Of a DNA stretch of 64,000 nt, positions 44,237-52,943 are shown piece by piece. This DNA comes from Frigoribacterium sp. Leaf186. Lineage in GTDB: Bacteria > Actinomycetota > Actinomycetes > Actinomycetales > Microbacteriaceae. Below the pieces are notes generated by a model. It searched no databases. It was given only the letters and a program-made list of their open reading frames with translations, and was not told the DNA's origin. Position 1 is the stretch's first letter, and each line of letters starts with the position of its first letter. The position numbers and the translations under genes are program-made. The stretch is taken from contig NZ_LMPQ01000001.1 in assembly GCF_001423905.1 (NCBI RefSeq), forward strand, positions 675,829-739,828, given 5' to 3'.

Positions 44237-44598
44237 GCGCCGGCCCCGCGGACGTGGTCGATGCGCTCGTGCCCGGCGCACCGCTCGACCGTGATGCCCA
44301 CGACGTCGATGCGCAGACCTCGAGGCGACGGCGACGGGTGCGCCTGACACCACGCCGCGGCCAGGCGCCTCAACCGGGCGAGCTTCGCCGGCGTGACCGC
44401 CTCGAGGGCGTGGCCGAAGCCGGTGCCCGTCCGCGTCTTCACCTCGACGACGACCAGCTCGTCGCCGTCGACGGCGACCAGGTCGATCTCGCCCTCGCGA
44501 CAGCGCCAGTTGCGCTCGACGACGCACATGCCCTGCGCCTCGACGTACTCGGCTGCGACGTCTTCGCCGCGCCGACCCAATTCGTCCTTCTTCGCCAT
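44233..44598 (-). CDS. yraN: UPF0102 protein YraN, nuclease-like
   Basis: A 121-aa protein of the PD-(D/E)xK fold. The motif residues are present: E10-type GRRGEDVAAEY, GEIDL with D39, and VVEVKTR with E52 and K54. The biochemical role is unknown, although the fold is that of Holliday-junction resolvases and its neighbours comM and dprA handle DNA. It starts at the ATG at 44598, 148 bp after DUF2469. A short hairpin (CCTCCTG/CAGGAGG) sits over the SD region at about 44606-44622. Confidence 0.9.
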   Translation of the reverse strand: MAKKDELGRRGEDVAAEYVEAQGMCVVERNWRCREGEIDLVAVDGDELVVVEVKTRTGTGFGHALEAVTPAKLARLRRLAAAWCQAHPSPSPRGLRIDVVGITVERCAGHERIDHVRGAGA

Positions 44599-44746
44599 GT
44601 GGACCTCCTGTCAGGAGGCTGGCGGACGCCCGTCGGTCACGGCGCTTCCCGGCCGACGGCTGGGGAGGACGACGCGACGGGAACGGCTGGGGACGAGGCG
44701 TGGTGGAGCGTGACCGGAACCCCGACCCCGACGGACCGCGACGGGG

Positions 44747-45070
44747 CTACTCGTCGAGCGCGAGTTCTTTCGGCAGTTCGAGATCGCGGGTGGTCAGCTC
44801 TTCGACGTTCACGTCTTTGAAGGTGAGCACGCGGACGGATTTCACGAAACGGTCGGAGCGGTAGACGTCCCAGACCCAGACGTCGGTCATCGACAACTCG
44901 AAGTAGAAGTCGTGCTCGGTGTCGCGCCGCACGAGGTCGACCTCGTTGGCCAGGTAGAAGCGTCGCTCGGTCTCGACCACGTAGCGGAACTGCGACACCA
45001 CGTCGCGGTACTCGCGGTAGAGCGCGAGCTCGACCTCGCGGTCGTAGTCTTCGAAATCGTCCTCGTCCAT
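44747..45070 (-). CDS. DUF2469 protein
   Basis: A 107-aa, acidic, highly conserved actinobacterial protein of unknown function (MDEDDFEDYDREVELALYREYRDVV and FYFELSMTDVWVWDVYR are diagnostic). It lies between rnhB and yraN, its usual position. A leaderless-type TAAGAT box stands 9 nt before the ATG, so it can be transcribed apart from rnhB. Confidence 0.95.
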   Translation of the reverse strand: MDEDDFEDYDREVELALYREYRDVVSQFRYVVETERRFYLANEVDLVRRDTEHDFYFELSMTDVWVWDVYRSDRFVKSVRVLTFKDVNVEELTTRDLELPKELALDE

Positions 45071-45079
45071 CGGGGGATC

Positions 45080-45085
45080 ATCTTA
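45080..45085 (-). promoter_or_regulatory. Putative -10 box of the DUF2469 gene (leaderless)
   Basis: TAAGAT on the minus strand ends 9 nt before the ATG at 45070. The same hexamer at the same distance precedes ffh. Confidence 0.45.
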
Positions 45086-45136
45086 CGCGGCCCCGGGAGC
45101 TCGGGACGCCGGACCCCCGTCGACCGAGGTGGCGAC

Positions 45137-45775
45137 TCAGTGCAGCCAGGTCAGGCGGTGCAGCGGCGACGGGCCGAGTTCCGAGAGGGCCCCGTAGTGT
45201 GCCGACGAGCCGTAGCCCTTGTTGCCCGACCAGCCGTAGCCGGGGTGGACGCCGTCGGCCTCGATCATCAGCCGGTCGCGTTCGACCTTGGCGATGACCG
45301 ACGCCGCCGCGACGGACGCGCAGTCACGGTCGGCCTTGACCCGGGTCGTGATGCGCGGCGGGGTGCTCAGCTGTGGCGAGAGGTAGTCGTGGTTGCCGTC
45401 GAGCACGACGACGGACTGCATGATGCCGACCCCGGCGTGGTGCAGGGCCGTCAGCGCACGCTTGCCGGCCAGCCCGAGCGCGACGACGATGCCGAGCCGG
45501 TCGACCTCGTGCGCCTCGGCGAACCCCACCGCGTGGTGGGACACCCACGAGGTCGTGAGCGGGTAGAGGGCCTCACGCCGTTTCTCGGACAGCAGCTTGG
45601 AATCGCGGAGGCCCGGGGGCACGTCGAGGCACTCGACGTGGACGGCGCCGAGCCCGACCGCGACCGGCCCGGCGATGGCCCCTCGACCGACCTCGTCGCA
45701 GCCGATGACCCAGGTGGCCCCCGACGCGTGCAGCTCGCGCTCGAACTCGAGGGTCGGGTCGACGACGGGCGTCAT
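45137..45775 (-). CDS. rnhB: Ribonuclease HII
   Basis: RNase HII removes RNA primers and misincorporated ribonucleotides. The 212-aa product has the catalytic D27-E28 in IGCDEVGRG, an aspartate in VVVLDGNHDYL, and the late carboxylate in ASVIAKVERDRLM. The start is the ATG at 45775, which overlaps the lepB stop (ATGA). Confidence 0.97.
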   Translation of the reverse strand: MTPVVDPTLEFERELHASGATWVIGCDEVGRGAIAGPVAVGLGAVHVECLDVPPGLRDSKLLSEKRREALYPLTTSWVSHHAVGFAEAHEVDRLGIVVALGLAGKRALTALHHAGVGIMQSVVVLDGNHDYLSPQLSTPPRITTRVKADRDCASVAAASVIAKVERDRLMIEADGVHPGYGWSGNKGYGSSAHYGALSELGPSPLHRLTWLH

Positions 45776-46521
45776 TCGCCCTCGCGCTCGGTCCCGCGGA
45801 AGACGTCGGGGTAGTCGCCGAGCCACGTCCAGCGGTCGGTGGGCCAGCTGATGACGAAGGCGCGCCCGACGACGTCGCTCATGGGCACGAAGCCCTTGCT
45901 CGGCGTCGCACCGTTGTAGCGGCTGTCCTTCGAGTTGTAGCGGTTGTCGCCCATGACCCACAACGAGTCGGCCGGCACGGTCACCGAGAAGTCGATGGCC
46001 GAGGCACGGGTCTCGCCCGGAGGGAAGTTGACGTACGGCTCGTCGAGCGGCACGCCGTTGACCGACATCTGCCCGAAGTCGTTGCAGCACTCGACCGTGT
46101 CGCCGGGCAGGCCGATGACGCGCTTGATGAGGTGGTCGTTGCTGTCCTGGGCACCGAGACCCACCTGCGTGAGGAACCACGAGACGCCGTCGGACACCGG
46201 GTTGCCGGTGGTGGTGCTGATCGGCGCCGTGCCGTCGAGCCAGCCACCCGGGTCGGTGAACACGACCACGTCGCCCCGCTTGACGTCGACGAGGTCGGGC
46301 ACGAGCTCGTTGACGATGATGCGGTCGTTGATCTGGAGGGTCTGTTCCATCGAGCCCGAGGGGATGTAGAACGACCGGATCAGGAAGGTCTTGATCAGGA
46401 ACGAGATCAAGAGCGCCGCCAGGAAGATCACCAGGACGTCGCGCACGAACGTGCCGATGCCGCGTTTCTTGCCGTCGTCGCGACGAGGACGCAGGGCGCG
46501 CCTCACTGTGTCATTCGTCAT
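45772..46521 (-). CDS. lepB: Signal peptidase I LepB
   Basis: The housekeeping leader peptidase. The 249-aa protein has one N-terminal membrane helix (about 28-48), nucleophile S57 in PSGSMEQT, and general base K133 in LIKRVIGLPGD, the bacterial Ser-Lys type, unlike the Ser-His SipW-type enzyme at 14605. The CC pair at about 144-145 is unusual in a mostly cysteine-free region. The ATG at 46521 lies only 8 nt from the rplS terminator hairpin and has a weak SD (GGTGG). Confidence 0.95.
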   Translation of the reverse strand: MTNDTVRRALRPRRDDGKKRGIGTFVRDVLVIFLAALLISFLIKTFLIRSFYIPSGSMEQTLQINDRIIVNELVPDLVDVKRGDVVVFTDPGGWLDGTAPISTTTGNPVSDGVSWFLTQVGLGAQDSNDHLIKRVIGLPGDTVECCNDFGQMSVNGVPLDEPYVNFPPGETRASAIDFSVTVPADSLWVMGDNRYNSKDSRYNGATPSKGFVPMSDVVGRAFVISWPTDRWTWLGDYPDVFRGTEREGE

Positions 46522-46529
46522 TTAACCAC

Positions 46530-46566
46530 CCGAGCTCCCCGCCATCTTAGACGGCGGGGAGCTCGG
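46530..46566 (-). terminator. Terminator between rplS and lepB
   Basis: A 14-bp perfect stem (CCGAGCTCCCCGCC, 46530-46543, with 46553-46566) and a 9-nt AT-rich loop, 22 bp after the rplS stop. On the minus strand it is followed by GGTTAAATG, so lepB begins right after it and must depend on read-through or a promoter inside. Confidence 0.8.
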
Positions 46567-46587
46567 AGGATGTCGCGGGGAACGTGA

Positions 46588-46935
46588 CTAGTTGTCGCGC
46601 TTCTCCTTGATCTTGGCCTTCTTGCCGCGCAGTTCGCGCAGGTAGTAGAGCTTGGCGCGACGGACGGCGCCACGGCTGACGACCTCGATGTGGTCGATGA
46701 CCGGGGAGTGCACGGGGAAGGTGCGCTCGACGCCGACCTGGAAGCTCACCTTGCGGACCGTGAAGGTCTCGCGGATGCCCTCGTTCTGCTTGCCGATGAC
46801 GACACCCTGGAAGACCTGCACGCGCGAGCGGGTGCCTTCGATGATGTTGACGTGCACCTTGACGGTGTCGCCGGCGCGGAAGTCGGGGACGTCCGTGCGG
46901 AGGTTGGCGGAGTCAACCGCGTCGAGGATGTGCAT
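46588..46935 (-). CDS. rplS: 50S ribosomal protein L19
   Basis: L19 sits at the subunit interface. The 115-aa product is full length (start [27 protein letters not shown] and [20 protein letters not shown] are family signatures). It has its own promoter upstream and a strong terminator downstream, so it is expressed apart from trmD, as in other actinobacteria. Confidence 0.98.
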   Translation of the reverse strand: MHILDAVDSANLRTDVPDFRAGDTVKVHVNIIEGTRSRVQVFQGVVIGKQNEGIRETFTVRKVSFQVGVERTFPVHSPVIDHIEVVSRGAVRRAKLYYLRELRGKKAKIKEKRDN

Positions 46936-47041
46936 TGTCGTTCGCTCTCTGCAACCGCCACAGGTCGACTGCGTGTCTGGGGCGCGTCACGCGCCCGTCA
47001 TGATGAAGAAGGTGTGCTCTGGATCGGCAGACTCCCCTGTG

Positions 47042-47070
47042 GCAGAGTCGTGCGCAGGCACAAGCGTCAA
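47042..47070 (-). promoter_or_regulatory. Putative promoter of rplS
   Basis: TTGACG on the minus strand (47065-47070) is a good -35. An ACTCTG/CTCTGC stretch at 47042-47048 with a 16-17 bp spacer is a poorer -10. The leader of about 100 nt holds a small GGGCGCG/CGCGCCC hairpin at about 46980. Confidence 0.5.
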
Positions 47071-47095
47071 TTGTGCCACAGCACGGGCACCCGTG

Positions 47096-47665
47096 TCAGC
47101 TTCGCGGCGTGATGGTGATGACGGGGTCGTCGTCGCCGAGGCCGGACCGACGCCCGGCGGCGGCCCCGGTGCCCGACGCGGCCCTCTCGAGGTCGGCCAG
47201 CGACGTCGCCATGCGGGCCCGCGCCTCCTTCGCGAACTGCCAGAGCCCCGCGGCGAAGAGGCCGACGCCAGCGGCGATCGCCACGACGGCGCACAGGGCG
47301 AACAGGGCGGTCGAGAGGTCGAGCGCCGAGACCCCGCCGGCGACCTGCGTGAACGCCGACGACGAGGGCGACTCGGCCGAACTGTCGACGATGAAGAAGC
47401 CGAGGCCGAGCTGACCGAGCCACGAGAGCGAGAGCAGACCGACGTCGGCCCACGAGACCGCCTTCGTCCGGCGGACGCTGCGACGCCCCACGACGACGCC
47501 CGTGGCGATCGCCTGGCCCACGAACAGCAGGGGCACGAGCAGCAGCTGCCCCACGAACTGCAACCCCAGGGGCACGCCGAAGAAGGCCCGGCCCAGCAGC
47601 ACCCAGAGCGGCAACGCGAACACGGCGACCCAGAGGAGGCGGTAGTAGACCCGGCGCATCGTCAT
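47096..47665 (-). CDS. Hypothetical four-helix membrane protein
   Basis: I recognise no named family. The 189-aa product has hydrophobic segments at about 7-27, 33-58, 72-92 and 112-138, and a charged C-terminal tail. It lies between trmD and rplS, a place where related actinobacteria often carry a small membrane protein. Start at the ATG at 47665 or the ATG two codons later. A GGAGGCGCG copy lies at 47220-47228. Confidence 0.8.
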   Translation of the reverse strand: MTMRRVYYRLLWVAVFALPLWVLLGRAFFGVPLGLQFVGQLLLVPLLFVGQAIATGVVVGRRSVRRTKAVSWADVGLLSLSWLGQLGLGFFIVDSSAESPSSSAFTQVAGGVSALDLSTALFALCAVVAIAAGVGLFAAGLWQFAKEARARMATSLADLERAASGTGAAAGRRSGLGDDDPVITITPRS

Positions 47666-47743
47666 GCGGTCGAGGCTACGAAACGATCATGGAGAACGGC
47701 TGCACGACCGGACCGCGATGGTCGAGCCGGGCGGACGGGTCGT

Positions 47744-48436
47744 TCAGTCGAGCAGGTCGGGACGCACGCGACGCGTGCGCTCGAGCTGCTGCTCTCGACG
47801 CCAGGCCGCGATGGCGGCGTGGTTGCCGCTCAACAGCACGGGAGGCACGTCGAGGCCCCGCCAGGACGCCGGCTTGGTGTAGCTCGGGTACTCGAGGAGC
47901 CCGTCTTCGTGGCTCTCTTCGGTGAGGCTCTCGGGGTTGCCGACGACGCCGGGGACGAGGCGGCCGATCGCCTCGATCATCGCCGTCACCGCGACCTCGC
48001 CGCCGTTCAGCACGTAGTCGCCCAGGCTGATCTCGCGGACGGTCGCGCGCGTGGCGGCGTGCTCGACGACCCGCTGGTCGATGCCCTCGTACCGGCCGCA
48101 GGTGAAGACCAGGTGGGGGGCGAACGCCAGCTCGCGGGCCGTGGCCTGCGTGAACGGCGTGCCGGCCGGCGACGGGACGATCATGATCGTGTCGTCGGGG
48201 GTCGAGGTCTCGCCGAAGACGTGGTCGAGCGCTTCACCCCAGGGCTCGGGGCGCATCACCATGCCGGCACCGCCACCGTAGGGCGTGTCGTCCACGGTGC
48301 GGTGCCGGTCGTGCGTGAAGTCGCGCAGGTCGTGCACCTCGACGTCGAGCAGCTTCTGCTGGCGCGCCTTGCCGAGCAGCGAGATGTCGAGCACCCCGAA
48401 GAACTCGGGGAAGATCGACACGATGTCGATGCGCAC
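47744..48436 (-). CDS. trmD: tRNA (guanine-N1)-methyltransferase TrmD
   Basis: TrmD methylates G37 of tRNAs that read CNN and some GNN codons, preventing frameshifts. The 230-aa product has the SPOUT knot motifs: [13 protein letters not shown] and [13 protein letters not shown] for SAM binding, and the catalytic aspartate in [17 protein letters not shown]. It follows rimM by 3 bp. Confidence 0.97.
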   Translation of the reverse strand: MRIDIVSIFPEFFGVLDISLLGKARQQKLLDVEVHDLRDFTHDRHRTVDDTPYGGGAGMVMRPEPWGEALDHVFGETSTPDDTIMIVPSPAGTPFTQATARELAFAPHLVFTCGRYEGIDQRVVEHAATRATVREISLGDYVLNGGEVAVTAMIEAIGRLVPGVVGNPESLTEESHEDGLLEYPSYTKPASWRGLDVPPVLLSGNHAAIAAWRREQQLERTRRVRPDLLD

Positions 48437-48439
48437 GCG

Positions 48440-49096
48440 TCAGTGCTCGTCGTCGGTGGCGGAGTCGCCGTCGGACTCGACCGGCCCGTCGGAGCCCCTG
48501 TCGGACTCGTCCGGCGCGTCCGGCGCGTCCGGCTCGCCCGGCTCGTCGGAGTCGTCGGCCAGTTCTTCGAACAGACCCTGCGGCGGGGTCACCACGACCA
48601 CGCCGGCGTCGATGTCGACCTTCGGCACGATGGCCTGGACGAACGGGACGAGGACCTCGCCGGACGCGGTGTCGACGGCGAGCAGGTCTTGCGCAGGGAG
48701 GTGGTCGACGCGGGCGACCGTGCCGACGACGACGCCGTCACGCTCGACGCGGAGGCCGACCAGCTGGTGGTCGTACCAGGCGTCGTCTTCTTGCGGCAGT
48801 TCGTCGGCGTCCTGGTCGACCCAGAGGATCGCCTTGACGAGCGACTCGGCGCCCGTGCGGTCGTCGACTCCCTCGAAGAACCCCACCGGGTGGCTGTTGT
48901 ACCAGCGCAGCTCGGTCAGGGTGAGGGTCTTGTCGTGCCAGGCGCTGTCGGCGGGCACCTGCAACCGGAACACCGCACCCGGCACGAAGCGCTGCTCGGG
49001 GGTGTCGGTGAAGAGTTCGAGCTTGAGGGCACCCTTGAGGCCGTGGGCCTTGGTGAGTCGCCCCACCCGGAGTTCGGTCTTGCGGTCGGACGGCAC
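48440..49096 (-). CDS. rimM: 16S rRNA processing protein RimM
   Basis: RimM assists maturation of the 30S head. The 218-aa chain has the N-terminal RimM barrel (VGRLTKAHGLKGALKLELFTD) and the PRC-barrel (QLVGLRVERDGVVVGTVARV). It ends with about 40 acidic residues built from D-A-P and E-S-D repeats that are not part of the fold. It starts at the ATG at 49096, 4 bp after khpA. Confidence 0.96.
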   Translation of the reverse strand: MPSDRKTELRVGRLTKAHGLKGALKLELFTDTPEQRFVPGAVFRLQVPADSAWHDKTLTLTELRWYNSHPVGFFEGVDDRTGAESLVKAILWVDQDADELPQEDDAWYDHQLVGLRVERDGVVVGTVARVDHLPAQDLLAVDTASGEVLVPFVQAIVPKVDIDAGVVVVTPPQGLFEELADDSDEPGEPDAPDAPDESDRGSDGPVESDGDSATDDEH

Positions 49097-49100
49097 GGTT

Positions 49101-49337
49101 CTAGAGGTCGCCGTCGACGACGTCGACCCGGACGCGCTTGCCGTCGGCCAGGGCGGTGACCAGGGTGCGGAAGGCCTTCGCCGTGCGACCGGCCCGACCG
49201 ATCACGCGACCGAGGTCGTCGGCGTGGACGTGCACCTCGAGGACGTCGCCCCGAGGGGAGTTCTTCTCCACGACCTGCACCTCGTCCGGGTGATCGACGA
49301 TCCCCCGGACGAGGTGTTCGAGTGCAGGTGCGAGCAC
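49101..49337 (-). CDS. khpA: KH-domain RNA-binding protein KhpA
   Basis: A 78-aa single KH domain protein with the RNA-binding GxxG in LGRVIGRAGRTAKA. KhpA acts with KhpB/Jag in cell-size control and RNA binding in other Gram-positives. Its place between rpsP and rimM is conserved. It starts at the ATG at 49337. Confidence 0.95.
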   Translation of the reverse strand: MLAPALEHLVRGIVDHPDEVQVVEKNSPRGDVLEVHVHADDLGRVIGRAGRTAKAFRTLVTALADGKRVRVDVVDGDL

Positions 49338-49340
49338 CGA

Positions 49341-49757
49341 CTACGCCTCGGTGGTCTCGGCGTCGTCGCTGGACTCGGCAGGAGCCTCGGCCTTGGCCGC
49401 GGGCTTCTCGGTCTTGGGCACGAGGACCGGCTTCTTCTTCTCGTCGGCGACGAAGGCGTCCTTCGGAGCCTTGGTCTTGACGGTGCTGACGGCGTCGGCG
49501 TCGCCCTTGAACTTGCCCCAGTCACCCGTGAGCTTCAGCAGCGCGGCGACCTGCTCGGTCGGCTGCGCGCCGACGCTCAGCCAGTACTGCGCACGCTCGG
49601 ACTCGACCTCGATGAACGAGGGCTCTTCGGTGGGGTGGTACTTGCCGATCTCTTCGATGACGCGACCGTCGCGCTTGGTGCGCGAGTCGGCGACGACGAT
49701 GCGGTAGTACGGGGCGCGGATCTTGCCCATGCGCTTGAGACGGATCTTGACAGCCAC
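49341..49757 (-). CDS. rpsP: 30S ribosomal protein S16
   Basis: S16 is a 30S assembly protein. The 138-aa chain carries the S16 fold in the first 85 residues or so ([37 protein letters not shown]). It then adds a Lys/Ala/Glu tail of about 50 residues common in actinobacteria. The start is the GTG at 49757, which has an AGGAG SD (CACAGGAGAATT); the longer frame upstream lacks one. Confidence 0.97.
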   Translation of the reverse strand: MAVKIRLKRMGKIRAPYYRIVVADSRTKRDGRVIEEIGKYHPTEEPSFIEVESERAQYWLSVGAQPTEQVAALLKLTGDWGKFKGDADAVSTVKTKAPKDAFVADEKKKPVLVPKTEKPAAKAEAPAESSDDAETTEA

Positions 49758-50060
49758 AATTCTCCTGTGTGATGTGATGTGGGCGAGTTGCCAGCCGTGA
49801 GCGTGGGGGCACACTCGGCTCGAAAGCTCTGATGGGAGTCGAACGTCGTCTGATTAGAGGGTCGGACGACAGAAGACTCGACCTCACATTGTTGCAGACG
49901 AACGGCCATCTGCACGAATTGCGTCCCGTCGTGTCCGGCACCGCGCCTCCGGGGGGTCGCCGGGCGCCGCCACGGTCGTCGACGGGCGACGGCGACGGCC
50001 CGGGCGCGCACCCGACTGGCAGGATGGACCAGCCCTGACGCCCACGGGAAGGCCACGCGG
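49758..50060. other. Divergent spacer between rpsP and the YbdK-type ligase gene
   Basis: 303 bp without a gene. The minus side holds the rpsP leader (about 100 nt) and an AT-richer stretch at about 49845-49920 where its promoter must lie, but no clear -35/-10 pair. The plus side has a GGAAGG SD before 50061. One GGAGGCGCG copy in minus orientation lies at 49942-49950. Confidence 0.6.
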
Positions 50061-51206
50061 ATGCGCATCGATTTCACGACCTCAGAGCGGTCGACCCTCG
50101 GCGTCGAGTGGGAGCTCGCCCTCGTCGACCACGAGACGGGCGAGCTCGCCCCCCATGCCCCGGCGATCCTGGCCGACCTCGCCCACGTGAACGACGGCGG
50201 TCCGGAGCGGCTGACGACCGAACTGCTCACCAACACGGTCGAGGTCGTGACGGGCGTGCACCACCGCGTGTCCGACGCCGTCGACGACCTCAGGGGCACC
50301 ATCGACCAGGTCCGCGGGCCGGCCTCGGTGCTCGGCGCCGACCTGATGTGCGCCGGCACCCACCCCTACAGCCGCTACGCCGACCAAGAGGTGACGCCCG
50401 ACAAGGAACGCTACGCGACGTTGATCGACCGCACCCGCTGGTGGGGTCGGCAGATGATGATCTGGGGCGTGCACGTCCACGTCGGCATCGACGACCGCGC
50501 CAAGGTGCTGCCCGTGCTGAACGGCATGCTGACCTACCTGCCGCACTTCCAGGCGCTGACCGCCTCGAGCCCGTTCTGGGTGGGCGAGGAGACCGGGTAC
50601 GCCTCGAACCGCGCCCTGATGTTCCAGCAACTGCCGACCGCGGGCCTGCCGCCGCAGTTCGACGCCTGGGCCGAGTACGAGGCCATGGTCGCCGACCTGA
50701 CCCACACCGGCGTCATCGACGACCACAGCGAACTGCGCTGGGACCTCCGCCCGTCGCCGAAGTGGGGGACCCTCGAGACGCGCGTCTTCGACGGCATCGC
50801 CACCACGGAAGAGCTCGCCGCCGTGACGGCCCTGGTGCAGTGCCTGGTCGACGACATGTCCGAGCGCCTCGACCGCGGCGAGACGCTGCCGACCATGCAG
50901 CCGTGGTTCGTCCGCGAGAACAAGTGGCGGGCCGCGCGGTACGGCATGGACGCCATCGTCATCCAGAACGCGGCCGGTGACGAGCGGCTCGTGACCGACG
51001 ACCTGCGCGAGCTCGTCACGACCCTCGAGCCGGCGGCCGAGCGCCTCGGCTGCCTCGACGAGCTGCACTCGCTCGCCACCATCACCGACCGCGGGGCGAG
51101 CTACCAGCGACAGCTCGCCGTGGCCGCCGCGCACGGCGGCGACCTGCGCCCGGTGGTCGCGTCACTGGTCCGCGAGTTCGACGAGGGGCTCTCGGCCGCC
51201 GAGTGA
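50061..51206 (+). CDS. YbdK-type carboxylate-amine ligase (GCS2)
   Basis: A glutamate-cysteine-ligase-2 family enzyme of 381 aa. Family markers are STLGVEWELALVD (ATP/metal), MCAGTHPY, the HVHVGID loop, RALMFQQLPTAGLP and the C-terminal VRENKWRAARYGMDA. YbdK of E. coli has weak gamma-glutamylcysteine ligase activity. In actinobacteria, which use mycothiol and sometimes ergothioneine, the real substrate is often unknown. It stands alone between divergent rpsP and convergent ffh. Confidence 0.9.
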   Translation: MRIDFTTSERSTLGVEWELALVDHETGELAPHAPAILADLAHVNDGGPERLTTELLTNTVEVVTGVHHRVSDAVDDLRGTIDQVRGPASVLGADLMCAGTHPYSRYADQEVTPDKERYATLIDRTRWWGRQMMIWGVHVHVGIDDRAKVLPVLNGMLTYLPHFQALTASSPFWVGEETGYASNRALMFQQLPTAGLPPQFDAWAEYEAMVADLTHTGVIDDHSELRWDLRPSPKWGTLETRVFDGIATTEELAAVTALVQCLVDDMSERLDRGETLPTMQPWFVRENKWRAARYGMDAIVIQNAAGDERLVTDDLRELVTTLEPAAERLGCLDELHSLATITDRGASYQRQLAVAAAHGGDLRPVVASLVREFDEGLSAAE

Positions 51207-51207
51207 C

Positions 51208-51240
51208 GACGCCCGCTCCGCGTCGTGCGGGGCGGGCGTC
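51208..51240 (+). terminator. Terminator between the YbdK-type ligase gene and ffh
   Basis: A 14-bp stem (51208-51221 with 51227-51240, one mismatch) and 5-nt loop directly after the stop at 51206. A GGAGGCGCG copy follows at 51252. Convergent genes may share it. Confidence 0.75.
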
Positions 51241-51267
51241 GTCGGACGTCAGGAGGCGCGGGTCGGG

Positions 51268-52839
51268 TCAGCCGCGCCCGAGCATCTTCTGCAGCGACGC
51301 GAGTTCTTCGGGTGAGGGTGCCCCACCGCCGGCGGCACCCGCGCCGCCGCCCAGCCCGAAGCCGGAACCGCCGGGGGCCGACGACGCCGGCTTGGCGCCC
51401 GTGGCGAGGGCCGCGTTCTGTGCCGCGCGCTTGGCCGGGTTGCCGGCCTTCGAGCCCTTCTTCTTGGGCTGCGCCTTCTTGCCGGCGTACGAGGCACCGG
51501 GGATCGGCCCCATGCCGGGCACCTGCGGCACGCCGCCCTTGGCGACGGTCTTCATCATCTTCGAGGCCTGCTCGAAGCGCTGGACGAGCTGGTTGACGTC
51601 GGTGACGGTCATGCCGGAGCCTCGGGCGATGCGCAGGCGGCGCGAGCCGTTGAGCAGCTTCGGCGTGGTGCGCTCTTGGCGGGTCATCGACTGGATGATC
51701 GCCTCGGTGCGGACGATCTCGCGCTCGTCGAAGTTGTCGAGCTGCTCGCGCATGCCCTTGGCGCCCGGCAGCATGCCGAGCATGCCCTTGATCGAGCCCA
51801 TCTTGCGCAGCTGCTGCATCTGCGTGAGGAAGTCGTCGAGCGTGAACGAGTCGGTCGCGATCTTCTGCGCGACCGCCATCGCCTCTTCTTCGTCGAAGGC
51901 CTGCTGGGCCTGCTCGATGAGCGAGAGGATGTCACCGAGGTCGAGGATGCGGCTCGCCATGCGGTCGGGGTGGAACGGCTCGAAGTCGTCGAGCGACTCG
52001 CCCGTCGACGCGAACATGATGGGCCGACCGGTGACCGACGCGACGCTGAGCGCCGCACCACCGCGGGCGTCGCCGTCGAGCTTCGAGAGCACGACGCCGG
52101 TGAAGTCGACTCCGTCTTGGAAGGCCTTGGCGGTCGCGACAGCGTCTTGGCCGATCATCGCGTCGATGACGAACAGCACCTCGTCGGGGTCGACCGCCTT
52201 GCGGATGTTCGCGGCCTGCTTCATGAGCTCGGCGTCGACGCCGAGGCGACCGGCCGTGTCGACGATGACCGTGTCGTACTGCTTGTCGCGGGCGTACTTG
52301 ATGGCCTGCTTGGCGACCTTGACCGGGTCGCCGACGCCGTTGCCGGGCTCGGGCGCGAAGACGTGCGCACCGGCCTGCTCGCCCACGACCTGCAGCTGCG
52401 TGACGGCGTTCGGGCGCTGGAGGTCGGCCGCGACCAGCATCGGTGTGTGGCCGTCTTTCACGAGCCACTTGGCCAGCTTGCCGGCGAGGGTCGTCTTGCC
52501 GGCACCCTGGAGGCCCGCGAGCATGATGACGGTCGGCGGGTTCTTCGCGAACTCGAGCCGACGCTGCTGACCGCCGAGGATCTGCACCAGTTCTTCGTTG
52601 ACGATCTGGACGACCTGCTGCGCGGGGTTCAGCGCCTTGCTGACCTCGTCGCCGAGGGCGCGGTCGCGCACCGTGTTCGTGAACGCCTTGACGACGTCGA
52701 ACGCGACGTCGGCGTCGAGCAGGGCGCGGCGGATCTCGCGCACGGTGCCGTCGACGTCGGCGGGGCTCAGCTTGCCCTTGTTGCGGAGGTTCTTGAACGT
52801 TTCCGCGAGGCGGTCGGAGAGGGTTCCAAAAGTGGCCAT
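51268..52839 (-). CDS. ffh: Signal recognition particle protein Ffh
   Basis: Ffh binds signal sequences and 4.5S RNA and targets ribosomes to FtsY. The 523-aa chain has the N domain (1-100), G domain with GLQGAGKT at 109-116, DTAGR and the TKLDG-like [10 protein letters not shown], and the Met-rich M domain ([19 protein letters not shown] and the [14 protein letters not shown]-binding helix). The C-terminal 70 residues are a Gly/Ala/Lys tail. The ATG at 52839 has a leaderless-type promoter. The SRP RNA gene is not in the window. Confidence 0.98.
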   Translation of the reverse strand: MATFGTLSDRLAETFKNLRNKGKLSPADVDGTVREIRRALLDADVAFDVVKAFTNTVRDRALGDEVSKALNPAQQVVQIVNEELVQILGGQQRRLEFAKNPPTVIMLAGLQGAGKTTLAGKLAKWLVKDGHTPMLVAADLQRPNAVTQLQVVGEQAGAHVFAPEPGNGVGDPVKVAKQAIKYARDKQYDTVIVDTAGRLGVDAELMKQAANIRKAVDPDEVLFVIDAMIGQDAVATAKAFQDGVDFTGVVLSKLDGDARGGAALSVASVTGRPIMFASTGESLDDFEPFHPDRMASRILDLGDILSLIEQAQQAFDEEEAMAVAQKIATDSFTLDDFLTQMQQLRKMGSIKGMLGMLPGAKGMREQLDNFDEREIVRTEAIIQSMTRQERTTPKLLNGSRRLRIARGSGMTVTDVNQLVQRFEQASKMMKTVAKGGVPQVPGMGPIPGASYAGKKAQPKKKGSKAGNPAKRAAQNAALATGAKPASSAPGGSGFGLGGGAGAAGGGAPSPEELASLQKMLGRG

Positions 52840-52848
52840 GGTGCGCCC

Positions 52849-52854
52849 ATCTTA
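52849..52854 (-). promoter_or_regulatory. Putative -10 box of ffh (leaderless)
   Basis: TAAGAT on the minus strand ends 9 nt before the ffh ATG; no SD is present. Confidence 0.45.
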
Positions 52855-52907
52855 ACCGACCGTCGGCGTCCTGCGCGTCGGAGCCGCGCCTCCTCGGCCC
52901 GTCTTTG

Positions 52908-52937
52908 TTGTACCGAGTGCATCAATGCGGTTACCCT
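52908..52937 (+). promoter_or_regulatory. Putative promoter of lipB (leaderless)
   Basis: TTGTAC (52908-52913) and TACCCT (52932-52937) with an 18-bp spacer; the -10 ends 6 nt before the ATG at 52944. Confidence 0.5.
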
Positions 52938-52943
52938 CGGCGC

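Noticed and set aside
44606-44622. CCTCCTG/CAGGAGG hairpin before yraN as a riboregulator
   Set aside because: It covers the SD but is short and has no wider conserved structure; I keep it only as a note in the yraN entry.
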